DNA of 6,493 bases from Endomicrobium sp. GTDB taxonomy: Bacteria > Elusimicrobiota > Endomicrobiia > Endomicrobiales > Endomicrobiaceae. Positions 1 to 6,480 of this stretch are shown one piece after another. The number at the start of each line of letters is the position of its first letter. Position 1 is the stretch's first letter. The notes beneath the pieces were generated by a model. It was given only the letters and a program-made list of their open reading frames with translations. It did not search any database and was not told where the DNA came from. Where the stretch lies: assembly GCA_031277075.1 (NCBI GenBank), contig JAISLV010000083.1:1-6493 (forward strand). Direction: 5' to 3'. A program made the position numbers and the translations under genes.

Positions 1-1
1 A

Positions 2-3000
2 AAAAGAGGAATCGGCAAAAGAAACGAAGAAATAAAAAAGTCGGCGGACGTTTTAGACGCGGCTTTGCAAACAAAATCTTACAAAACCTTATTAGACGCG
101 GCGGCAGAACAGCTTGAAATATTATTTCAAACCGCAATTTCTCCCGCTCACATTATTTTGTATTATTTGGCTCCCGTTTCCTTTTTTGTAGACGATAAAC
201 AAACGGGAAAACCGTTTTTTGAAAGGGTTTTGGCGGTATTTAAAAAAGAGACTGCTAGGTTGACGGAATATGCTATAAACGGCGGGGCGAAAACGGATAA
301 CTTTAAAAAAGAAATCAATAATTTGCATATTGCGGCGGGACATTTATTAGAACAAGCCTATCCTGCAAACTCAAAAGAAGCGCTGCGTATAATAAGCGCT
401 ATGCTTGACGAAGGCTATATTGACGCGCATACTTTGAATAAATACCATTTTTCTGAGATATTGGACGATTACGAAGATTATAAAAAATTTTACGGTTCTC
501 TTAACAATGAACCGATAGACAAAGATATTTCTGCGGCGCTTAGCGAAGCGGCGAAAAAACTTGAAAGCGTTGAAATTTCCGACGCGGCTTTAAAAGAACT
601 GTTTGAAAGAACGTCGTTAGAAATCTCCGAACTTTCGCAAACCGCAAACTTAATAACGCTGCCTGCGGCTGAAGCCGCGATAAGGCGCGTTTTTACAGCC
701 GCAAAACAAATAACGGACGACGATAAAGCGCGCGCAGAAATAGTGAACGCGCTGACCGAGCCGCTAAAGGTTTTTATAAAGCGTTCCAAAAAGCCTTTAG
801 ACAAACAAACTATTAACGCCGCAAACGAAGTTCTGCAAGATTTAAGTTTTAAAGATTCGTCTTTCGAAAGCCTAAAATCCTTATTTCTTTTAGCCGTATC
901 TGAAACCGACGACGAATATGCGCAGGAATATTTGTATAAGATAATTTCCAGCGCGCAAAAAACTGATGAAATTTTAAAAATACTTTACGAACTTATAAGC
1001 GTTTCTCTTGAAAGCCGTCGTCGCGCGGTTCAATTTGAAATATTTAAAGATTTCGGAGCGAACTATCAAACGCTGTTTTTCATAATAGACGCTTTAAAAC
1101 ATCGTCCCGAAATAGTTGAAAAATTTAAAAATAAACCGGATTATGAAGGATACGTTCTTTCTCTTCCGCAACCGGCCTCATATGACGATAAAAGCGCTGA
1201 AATATCTTATTCGTCCGAACTTGTGGATTTGTTAGTCGAAAATATCGGACTTATAGACGCTGCGCAAGCGTTGGCTTGGCTTTTTTCTTCTAAGAGCGCC
1301 GACGGCGTCAAAACCGCAAATGAAGTTATGGACAATTTGTTTTACGCGGCTGAAAATAAGTCTTACGGCATTGAAAAACGAAAAACCGCAGCTACGGCTA
1401 TCTGCAATATAACCGCGCGTTATTATTCGCTTATCGCTAAGACGGGTTATGCGATTGACATAGACAGAATCAAAAATATTATAGCTTCTTTGGAAATGTC
1501 GGCTTTTATTACCGTTCCTAACGCTTACGTTATTTCTTACGAGGAAGACGAGAAAGCGTATAAAAATTATGACGGCGGCATATTTACTATGACGCCTTTT
1601 ATAACAAATCTTCCCCAAAGCATATTGCCCGACTGGCGCGTCGGTTTTAAAAATCCGACTTTCTTTTATTTTTCGGGAAATACCGACAGAAAAGACCCCG
1701 AAACGTCGCGCGTGATAGCCGAGTTTGAAAATATTAAAAATATTCTTAAACTTAACGCTATGGTTTTAGATAAAATGGCTTCCATAAACGCGCAAAGTTC
1801 AAAAAAAGAAATTGACGACTTATTTAATATCGTTGAAGATATGTGCGCCGGACTTGAAAGCATAAACTCAGAACACGGAAAAGCGGCTAAAAGCGTTTTG
1901 GATAAAATACGTTCTTCCGCAGATTTTAATTCTATGGGCGCGGGTTTCATAAGAGAACAATTTGCGCTTAAGGCTTGGGACGAGAATGAAATAAGTAAAA
2001 TAAATAATATTCACACTCTCATAAACGCCGTTCACCAAACTTCAATGTCTGATTTTAAGCAGAATATAGGAAAAATAAAAGACATTAAGTCAGATAAAAT
2101 ACGTTCGGTAAAAGCTGTGAGCGGAGATTCTGTTATCGGTGGATACGATTTGTCGGATTCAACTTATATAAACAAAGAAATATCGGATTTGTTTGTGAAA
2201 CTTACGGGAAAGAATTTTTCGCTTAACGCAAACGACTTTTTGTTTAGCGGAGATATTTTGGTATGGACTACCAGATTATTCGTCCACAGCGTTGATATGT
2301 TTTTTAATTTCGGCGGAGCGGATAGGGGAATATCCATATATTATAACGAAGGCGGAAGGAAAGAGCGAAACGCTTTGAGAGTGGACTATTTTACAAAGGC
2401 TTTGCAGTCTGTAGGTTTTAGCGTTACGGCAGATATCAGCACTGACAGTTCGCGCTCGGGAACTTGCGGTCTGCGCGCGGTTTTAAACAAAGATTCGGGG
2501 TTAAATGAAAATACGGATTTAGTTCACGCCGCGTTTATGGCTATAATGCTTTACAAGCATTCTACAAACCTTGATATGCAGCTTGAAGGGCTGGCGGATA
2601 GATATTCGAGAAGTTCCTACGACGATACTTTGCAAAGACTGCTTGATAAATTTGCCGCGGGCGAAATTTGGCATGGGTATAATTATCATTCTAACGGCAA
2701 TACGGCTTTTGGAATTGAAGATATGAGCGCGCTGCTTACCGAAAGACCTGCTCATCCGTATGTTAGAACAATGAGCGCTTATTTAAATAGCATCCTTAGT
2801 TATTTAAATCTTGAGCCTATTGCCGATGTGGACGGCAAACACAATATTGACCAAAACGACATAGACAAATATTTTAACAAACCTATAGAGAGGGCTTATA
2901 TCGACGGGAAAATAATTTTAAACGCCGAAGGCGAGCTTGCCGCAAATAAGCAATACGATGTTTACGAGCCTTTTAAAAGCGCGATTTTAGACGGTAAAAT

Positions 3001-5821
3001 AGATTTAACTTCCGAGAGCAATTCTAAAGACGAAACCTATATGCTTACTCAAGCCAGATTTTTAAATTTGGCGGGGAGAGCAAATTTTAATTACACGACT
3101 TCCGGATTTATAGGCGAACTTATGTTTGAAAGCGGCTTTTATAGACTGCCTAACGGTTTTTTATCGGTAAAGGCGCTTTCTAATCCGCTTACTGGAAGAA
3201 TTAAATACGCTGTATGCGAGCTTATTTCAAACGGCAAGAGAGAACAGCTTGACAGTATGCGGCTTTTTGATTTGCTTTACGCTCAAGGGTATGAAATATC
3301 CGTAGAAGGCGCATGGGATAGAGTCGGCAAGAGGGAAAGAAAAGCGTTCACAGATTCGCTTAAAACCGCAATTTTGCGCATTGACGGCTCGGAAATTTTA
3401 TCTTCCGCAACTTCCGCAGGAAACGGAACATATGTAGCGGGCGATATAACGTTTGACAAAAACAGCGTAAAAGAAAACGAAATCTTAGTCGTCGCCTACA
3501 CTACGCCAGACGACGTGAAAGCCATAGAAACCGCAAAAGCCGTAATCGCGACAGGCGGCGGCATTTTAAGCCATGCGGCAATTACGACAAGGGAATTGAA
3601 TAAGCCGTCTGTCGTTTTAAACAACGCTTTTTTAAGCGCAGATTCGCTTGAAGCCGCAAGTTATAAGCACGGCGAAATAATAACTTTTGCAAATTCGGGC
3701 GTCAACGCTATGCGGGTAATCGAAACCGTATCCGCGCTTTCCGCAGGCGACAGAATTCTTTTAAACGGCGAAAACGGGAAAATTTTATTGTTCAACGACG
3801 TTGACAAAAATCTTTTGGATAAACTGCAGTCTTATATAGACGCAAGCGACGTTGACAATTTCAAAAAATTCATTTCGCAAAACGAAGAGCATAAAGATAT
3901 AAAGCGTTTTGTCGAATACGCTTATTTTCAATCTATGGGAGATAAGAGACTAAACAGAATAATGTTTTCAATGTTTGGCGAAGATATGCCGCAGGTCGTA
4001 AAGGAAAAAATCAAAGAATTGAACGAAAGCTATATATCCGAAAAAGCCGCCGTAATAGCGCAAGGCGCGGATAATTTAAAAAATATTAAAGACATAAATA
4101 TAGCTTACGCAAGCGCGGAAAATCTCTATAATAAATTAAATTCGTTACAGGTTTCGGGGCAGAGGAAAGACATAGACGATTTAAAAGAAGAAATATCCGC
4201 CGCAAGAGCCGCGATAAGAGAAAAAATGCTGACGTATCTCAATGAAAAAATAAAGTATGCGAAAGATTTGCTTTTAAAGGATTCTTTGTCTGAAAGCGAC
4301 TTAAACTCCGCCGTCAAACTTCTTAATTTAGCTTCCGCTTACAATTATTTTATATCGCAAGAAGAAGAAAACGAAAATCTTGTAGCCGCATCAGCCGAAC
4401 TTAAAATCCTTTTGTCGCAAATTATGCAAATAATTTCTTATTTTCAAACTGACGGCGACGATATATTAGAAAACGAAATTTCGGCTTTTAAAGACATATA
4501 CGAGAAAGACGTTTATAAGTTCGGCTCAAAAGCGGGGGAACTTGCGATAATAAGCAGGGCGCTTAAAGGCGAAAAAGACGCTTTAGTTTCAGAAGGAATA
4601 GGCGTGAGCAAAAACGTTTTTGACGCTTATTTTGCAATGTCTGGGCAAGGCGCGCGTTATAAGGAACTTGAAGCCGTTTTTGAGAGCGCGGTAATGAATT
4701 CAGACGAAAAAACGGCAAAGCTGACGGCTCAAAAAATACGGGATTTAATAGACGAACTAAAAGACGGCGTCGCGCAGGATAAGATAATGAAAGTAATCAA
4801 TAGTATGCTTGAAACGTCAAAAAAATATTCCGTAAGGTCGTCGGGCGTCGGCGAAGACGCGCACAACGCGGCTTTTGCAGGCATGGGCGAAACGGGATTA
4901 AACGTTTCCTACGAGAAAATATACGACAATATAATAAAATGCTGGAAATCTTTTTATTCTCCAAGAAGCGTAGAATATATGTTTGAGAATTCCGCCGTAG
5001 TAAAACCTGCCGTTTTAATACAGGAAATGGTCGACGTAAATATTGCGGGCGTAGCTTTCAGCAGAGACAAATACGGAGTAAACGCCGCTATAGAAGCGGT
5101 TTATGGGCTTGGCGAAGGGCTTGTTTCTGGGCAGCTTACGCCCGACAGCATAACCGTTGACAATATTACGGGCGAAATAATAGAGTATTCGGTCGCAAAC
5201 AAGCAATATATGGTCGTCCCTTCTCTTTTAGGCGACGGAACGGAATTAAGACCTACAGTTTCAGGCAGCAGAGCTAGAGCTTTAAGAGACGATAAAGTAA
5301 AAATTTTAACAAAAATTATTATGCGGCTTGAGGAAGACGCTGGGTATCCAGTCGACGTGGAATTTGCTTTAGATAAAGTCGGAAAGGTATACGTTTTGCA
5401 AAGAAGGGCGATAACTACTTTTAAAACGCAGGGTAAATTAAAACAGGATAAACAACTCGCGCTTATAAGCAAAGAGACGGAAGGTATGCCTTTTTTAGCG
5501 TTTATTCCGCATCCGAGTTTTAAAGATACTTCCGTTCCTGTATATTACGCTTCAACTGAAAACGACGCCATAGTTCTTTGCCTAGACCCGGAGTTTCAAA
5601 ATCTTAAGGATAACGCGGTTTTTGCCCAAGATTTGAGCGATAGAATAGTTTCCGACGAAAAAGTGAGAAGAAAACTCAACTTTTTAAACCCTGTAAATAA
5701 AATAGTCAGAGACGCGGCTTTTACAATAGACCCCCTATACCGCGATAATGCGGATAATTCCGTAACAATACCTCAAAGCAGACCGACAAGCGTAATAAAA
5801 GATTTACTTTCCGCCGCATAA
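2..5821 (+). CDS. Giant PPDK/PEP synthase-like phosphotransferase with reversed domain order (5' end outside window)
   Basis: Partial gene: 1,939 codons are visible and the frame is open from base 2. Residues are numbered here from the TTG at base 65, which is not a credible start (no Shine-Dalgarno, coding-like sequence on both sides). Residues 1-700 look mostly helical with no motif I recognise. Residues 739-840 (FVHSVDMFF to LDMQL) resemble a segment recalled from other large PPDK-like proteins. Residues 1139-1210 are a PEP-utiliser mobile domain, TGGGILSHAAITTRELNKP, with catalytic histidine 1170. Residues 1220-1480 are helical and charged, possibly coiled coil. Residues 1483-1785 are a PPDK_N ATP-grasp: GSKAGEL (K1489), VRSSGVGED (R1591), VLIQEMVD, IEAVYGLGEG, VDVEFALD (E1766), LQRRAIT (Q1779, R1781). 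A 130-residue unrecognised tail follows. ATP-binding residues and the phosphohistidine are intact, so an active enzyme is likely. No PEP/pyruvate TIM barrel, signal peptide or membrane segment is visible; a cytoplasmic phosphotransferase with an unknown acceptor is inferred. Superfamily assignment is firm, substrate unknown. Confidence 0.93.
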   Translation, partial: KRGIGKRNEEIKKSADVLDAALQTKSYKTLLDAAAEQLEILFQTAISPAHIILYYLAPVSFFVDDKQTGKPFFERVLAVFKKETARLTEYAINGGAKTDNFKKEINNLHIAAGHLLEQAYPANSKEALRIISAMLDEGYIDAHTLNKYHFSEILDDYEDYKKFYGSLNNEPIDKDISAALSEAAKKLESVEISDAALKELFERTSLEISELSQTANLITLPAAEAAIRRVFTAAKQITDDDKARAEIVNALTEPLKVFIKRSKKPLDKQTINAANEVLQDLSFKDSSFESLKSLFLLAVSETDDEYAQEYLYKIISSAQKTDEILKILYELISVSLESRRRAVQFEIFKDFGANYQTLFFIIDALKHRPEIVEKFKNKPDYEGYVLSLPQPASYDDKSAEISYSSELVDLLVENIGLIDAAQALAWLFSSKSADGVKTANEVMDNLFYAAENKSYGIEKRKTAATAICNITARYYSLIAKTGYAIDIDRIKNIIASLEMSAFITVPNAYVISYEEDEKAYKNYDGGIFTMTPFITNLPQSILPDWRVGFKNPTFFYFSGNTDRKDPETSRVIAEFENIKNILKLNAMVLDKMASINAQSSKKEIDDLFNIVEDMCAGLESINSEHGKAAKSVLDKIRSSADFNSMGAGFIREQFALKAWDENEISKINNIHTLINAVHQTSMSDFKQNIGKIKDIKSDKIRSVKAVSGDSVIGGYDLSDSTYINKEISDLFVKLTGKNFSLNANDFLFSGDILVWTTRLFVHSVDMFFNFGGADRGISIYYNEGGRKERNALRVDYFTKALQSVGFSVTADISTDSSRSGTCGLRAVLNKDSGLNENTDLVHAAFMAIMLYKHSTNLDMQLEGLADRYSRSSYDDTLQRLLDKFAAGEIWHGYNYHSNGNTAFGIEDMSALLTERPAHPYVRTMSAYLNSILSYLNLEPIADVDGKHNIDQNDIDKYFNKPIERAYIDGKIILNAEGELAANKQYDVYEPFKSAILDGKIDLTSESNSKDETYMLTQARFLNLAGRANFNYTTSGFIGELMFESGFYRLPNGFLSVKALSNPLTGRIKYAVCELISNGKREQLDSMRLFDLLYAQGYEISVEGAWDRVGKRERKAFTDSLKTAILRIDGSEILSSATSAGNGTYVAGDITFDKNSVKENEILVVAYTTPDDVKAIETAKAVIATGGGILSHAAITTRELNKPSVVLNNAFLSADSLEAASYKHGEIITFANSGVNAMRVIETVSALSAGDRILLNGENGKILLFNDVDKNLLDKLQSYIDASDVDNFKKFISQNEEHKDIKRFVEYAYFQSMGDKRLNRIMFSMFGEDMPQVVKEKIKELNESYISEKAAVIAQGADNLKNIKDINIAYASAENLYNKLNSLQVSGQRKDIDDLKEEISAARAAIREKMLTYLNEKIKYAKDLLLKDSLSESDLNSAVKLLNLASAYNYFISQEEENENLVAASAELKILLSQIMQIISYFQTDGDDILENEISAFKDIYEKDVYKFGSKAGELAIISRALKGEKDALVSEGIGVSKNVFDAYFAMSGQGARYKELEAVFESAVMNSDEKTAKLTAQKIRDLIDELKDGVAQDKIMKVINSMLETSKKYSVRSSGVGEDAHNAAFAGMGETGLNVSYEKIYDNIIKCWKSFYSPRSVEYMFENSAVVKPAVLIQEMVDVNIAGVAFSRDKYGVNAAIEAVYGLGEGLVSGQLTPDSITVDNITGEIIEYSVANKQYMVVPSLLGDGTELRPTVSGSRARALRDDKVKILTKIIMRLEEDAGYPVDVEFALDKVGKVYVLQRRAITTFKTQGKLKQDKQLALISKETEGMPFLAFIPHPSFKDTSVPVYYASTENDAIVLCLDPEFQNLKDNAVFAQDLSDRIVSDEKVRRKLNFLNPVNKIVRDAAFTIDPLYRDNADNSVTIPQSRPTSVIKDLLSAA

Positions 5822-5896
5822 CCTCAGGCGGCAAAGCGCAAAAGACGCATAGAAGCATATCAACGACGCGAGAACAGCGGCAAAAAACGCAACTAA

Positions 5897-5934
5897 GCGG
5901 CTAGGCAAAGACTTTGCAGCCGCCCTTGTTTTTG
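5897..5934 (+). terminator. Intrinsic terminator after the large gene
   Basis: A hairpin pairs GCGGCT (5897-5902) with AGCCGC (5918-5923) and GCAAA (5905-5909) with TTTGC (5913-5917). It has a two-base bulge (AG, 5903-5904) and a three-base loop (GAC). CC and then TTGTTTTTG follow directly, which is a usable if imperfect U-tract. The hairpin begins 75 bases after the stop codon, where the large gene's transcript would be expected to end. The only other gene downstream on this strand, tRNA-Arg, has its own promoter, which agrees with termination here. Confidence 0.8.
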
Positions 5935-5935
5935 T

Positions 5936-5966
5936 CCGTCATGCTGAAATTATTTCAGCATCTGCC
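5936..5966. repeat. REP-like palindrome
   Basis: Bases 5941-5950 (ATGCTGAAAT) and 5952-5961 (ATTTCAGCAT) are perfect reverse complements around a single T, inside the context CCGTC...CTGCC. The GTCATGCTGAA...TTCAGCATCT pattern matches a type of palindromic repeat that I recall being scattered between genes in many bacterial genomes, often linked with REP-associated transposases; that link is from memory. Only one copy is in this window, so repetition cannot be shown here. A run of eight T (5975-5982) lies 13 bases further on, so the hairpin might also act as a weak back-up terminator. Confidence 0.6.
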
Positions 5967-6010
5967 ATTAAGTCTTTTTTTTGAGAATTTCCATTTTAGC
6001 AGCATTATTC

Positions 6011-6038
6011 ATTCTAACCTCTTTATAGAGATTAGAAT
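6011..6038. repeat. 12-bp inverted repeat with one mismatch
   Basis: ATTCTAACCTCT (6011-6022) and AGAGATTAGAAT (6027-6038) form an inverted repeat around a TTAT loop. The single imperfect pair is C-A on the + strand but a G-U wobble on the - strand, so the fold is slightly better in a minus-strand RNA. No U-tract follows directly on either strand; a run of six T lies 13 bases past the repeat on the + strand. It may be an operator, a mobile-element end or a weak terminator. The symmetry is clear but the role is not. Confidence 0.45.
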
Positions 6039-6089
6039 ACAATATCTTAGATTTTTTCGGTGTCATTTTACTTGATAAGATGCGGTCGT

Positions 6090-6119
6090 TTGACTGCTTC
6101 TATTGTTTTTTGCTATAAT
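6090..6119 (+). promoter_or_regulatory. Sigma70-type promoter of the tRNA pair
   Basis: The -35 box is TTGACT (6090-6095, five of six consensus) and the -10 box is a perfect TATAAT (6114-6119), separated by 18 bases. Transcription would start near 6126, about 18 bases before tRNA-Arg. The bases after the -10 box, CAGCGC, form a GC-rich discriminator, a known feature of stringently controlled stable-RNA promoters in well-studied bacteria. Growth-rate control is inferred from that. Confidence 0.82.
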
Positions 6120-6143
6120 CAGCGCTTGAAATTGTAAGGCGAT

Positions 6144-6217
6144 GTCTCCGTAGCTCAATTGGATAGAGCAACTGCCTTCTAAGCAGTAGGTTGCGTGTTC
6201 AACTCACGCCGGAGACG
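6144..6217 (+). tRNA. tRNA-Arg (anticodon UCU)
   Basis: The full cloverleaf can be drawn. The acceptor stem is GTCTCCG/CGGAGAC and the D stem is GCTC/GAGC with a nine-base loop. The anticodon stem is ACTGC/GCAGT with loop CTTCTAA, giving anticodon TCT, which reads AGA and AGG. The variable loop is AGGTT, and the T stem is GCGTG/CACGC with loop TTCAACT. The discriminator is G (6217). The CCA end is not encoded, because T residues follow at once, so the cell must add it enzymatically. It is the first gene after the promoter at 6090-6119. AGA codons are frequent in the adjacent large gene. Confidence 0.97.
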
Positions 6218-6265
6218 TTTTTAGTTTTACATTTTAATTCCTGCATTACATCATCTTTTCAAAAT

Positions 6266-6340
6266 GGTGGGCGTAGCTCAACTGGTTAGAGCGTCGGTTT
6301 GTGGAGCCGAAGGCTGCGAGTTCAAGTCTCGTCGTCCACC
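6266..6340 (+). tRNA. tRNA-His (anticodon GUG)
   Basis: The acceptor stem is GTGGGCG (6267-6273) with CGTCCAC (6333-6339), including one G-U pair. G at 6266 faces C at 6340, giving the extra G-1:C73 pair that histidyl-tRNA synthetase recognises. The D stem is GCTC/GAGC. The anticodon stem is TCGGT/GCCGA with loop TTGTGGA, giving anticodon GTG. The variable loop is AGGCT, and the T stem is GCGAG/CTCGT with loop TTCAAGT. After C73 the DNA reads CATTTT, so no complete CCA is encoded. It lies 48 bases after tRNA-Arg with no clear promoter between them, so co-transcription and processing from one precursor are likely. Confidence 0.97.
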
Positions 6341-6355
6341 CATTTTAAAAACACA

Positions 6356-6377
6356 TTAAAAATCAATTAATTTTTAA
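6356..6377 (+). repeat. AT-only inverted repeat after tRNA-His
   Basis: TTAAAAAT (6356-6363) and ATTTTTAA (6370-6377) are perfect reverse complements around CAATTA. The stem has no G-C pair, so it would be weak in RNA. Its position 15 bases after tRNA-His suggests a role in ending the tRNA transcript, but it is not a typical intrinsic terminator and may be chance in AT-rich DNA. Confidence 0.3.
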
Positions 6378-6442
6378 GAATATAACCCTTGAGGTTACAA
6401 GCATTTTCCGACGACAAGTCGCTAAGGGTGTCTCTAAAAACC

Positions 6443-6448
6443 TATAAT
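6443..6448 (+). promoter_or_regulatory. Candidate -10 box for the next gene
   Basis: A perfect TATAAT lies 42 bases before the ATG at the window end, so transcription would start near 6455. No good -35 box is present at 16-19 bases upstream (for example CGCTAA at 6420-6425), so the promoter would be weak, activator-dependent or not real. Confidence 0.35.
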
Positions 6449-6457
6449 GTTCGTAAT

Positions 6458-6476
6458 TGCCGCAAATTTTGCGGCA
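6458..6476 (+). repeat. Perfect GC-rich hairpin in the leader of the next gene
   Basis: TGCCGCAAA (6458-6466) and TTTGCGGCA (6468-6476) are perfect reverse complements around one T; in RNA this gives a stem of about seven pairs with a five-base loop. It sits just downstream of the predicted start from the TATAAT at 6443 and ends 14 bases before the ATG. It could protect the mRNA 5' end or affect ribosome access. GTTC and not a U-tract follows, so it is not a standard terminator. Confidence 0.5.
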
Positions 6477-6480
6477 GTTC

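Larger units (their letters stand above)
5822..6143. other. Intergenic region without a convincing gene
   Basis: This 322-base stretch separates the large gene from the tRNA genes. It holds the terminator, a REP-like palindrome, a second inverted repeat and the tRNA promoter, each listed separately. The first 72 bases stay open in the frame of the large gene after its stop (see findings). Short frames at 5941-6075 (+) and 5968-6066 (-) were examined and not accepted as genes. Confidence 0.75.

Noticed and set aside
65..67. TTG as the start codon of the large gene
   Set aside because: The frame is open back to base 2 with similar coding-like sequence (KRGIGKRNEEIKKS), and no Shine-Dalgarno precedes the TTG. 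The real start lies left of the window.
122..5472. Minus-strand open frames of 63-128 codons inside the large gene
   Set aside because: They lie fully antisense to a well-supported coding region with conserved motifs, have unlikely compositions and show no recognisable domain; they are shadows of the + strand gene.
2..5821. Annotation as a true PEP synthase (ppsA) or PPDK (ppdK)
   Set aside because: The domain order is reversed, the PEP/pyruvate barrel is not visible and the length is more than double; only the superfamily can be claimed.
5811..5832. Hairpin around the stop codon (GCCGC with GCGGC)
   Set aside because: It has only five pairs and a ten-base loop with no U-tract; the hairpin at 5897-5923 is a far better terminator.
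5968..6066. Minus-strand frame of 32 codons (begins MTPKKSK, ends EILKKKT)
   Set aside because: The Lys-rich composition looks somewhat protein-like, but there is no Shine-Dalgarno or clear promoter, it is very short and it spans the 6011-6038 inverted repeat. Conservation in a relative would reopen it.
5941..6075. Plus-strand frame of 44 codons starting ATGCTGAAA
   Set aside because: Its ATG is the first arm of the REP-like palindrome, it has no ribosome binding site, and the Phe-rich peptide looks like translated AT-rich noncoding DNA.
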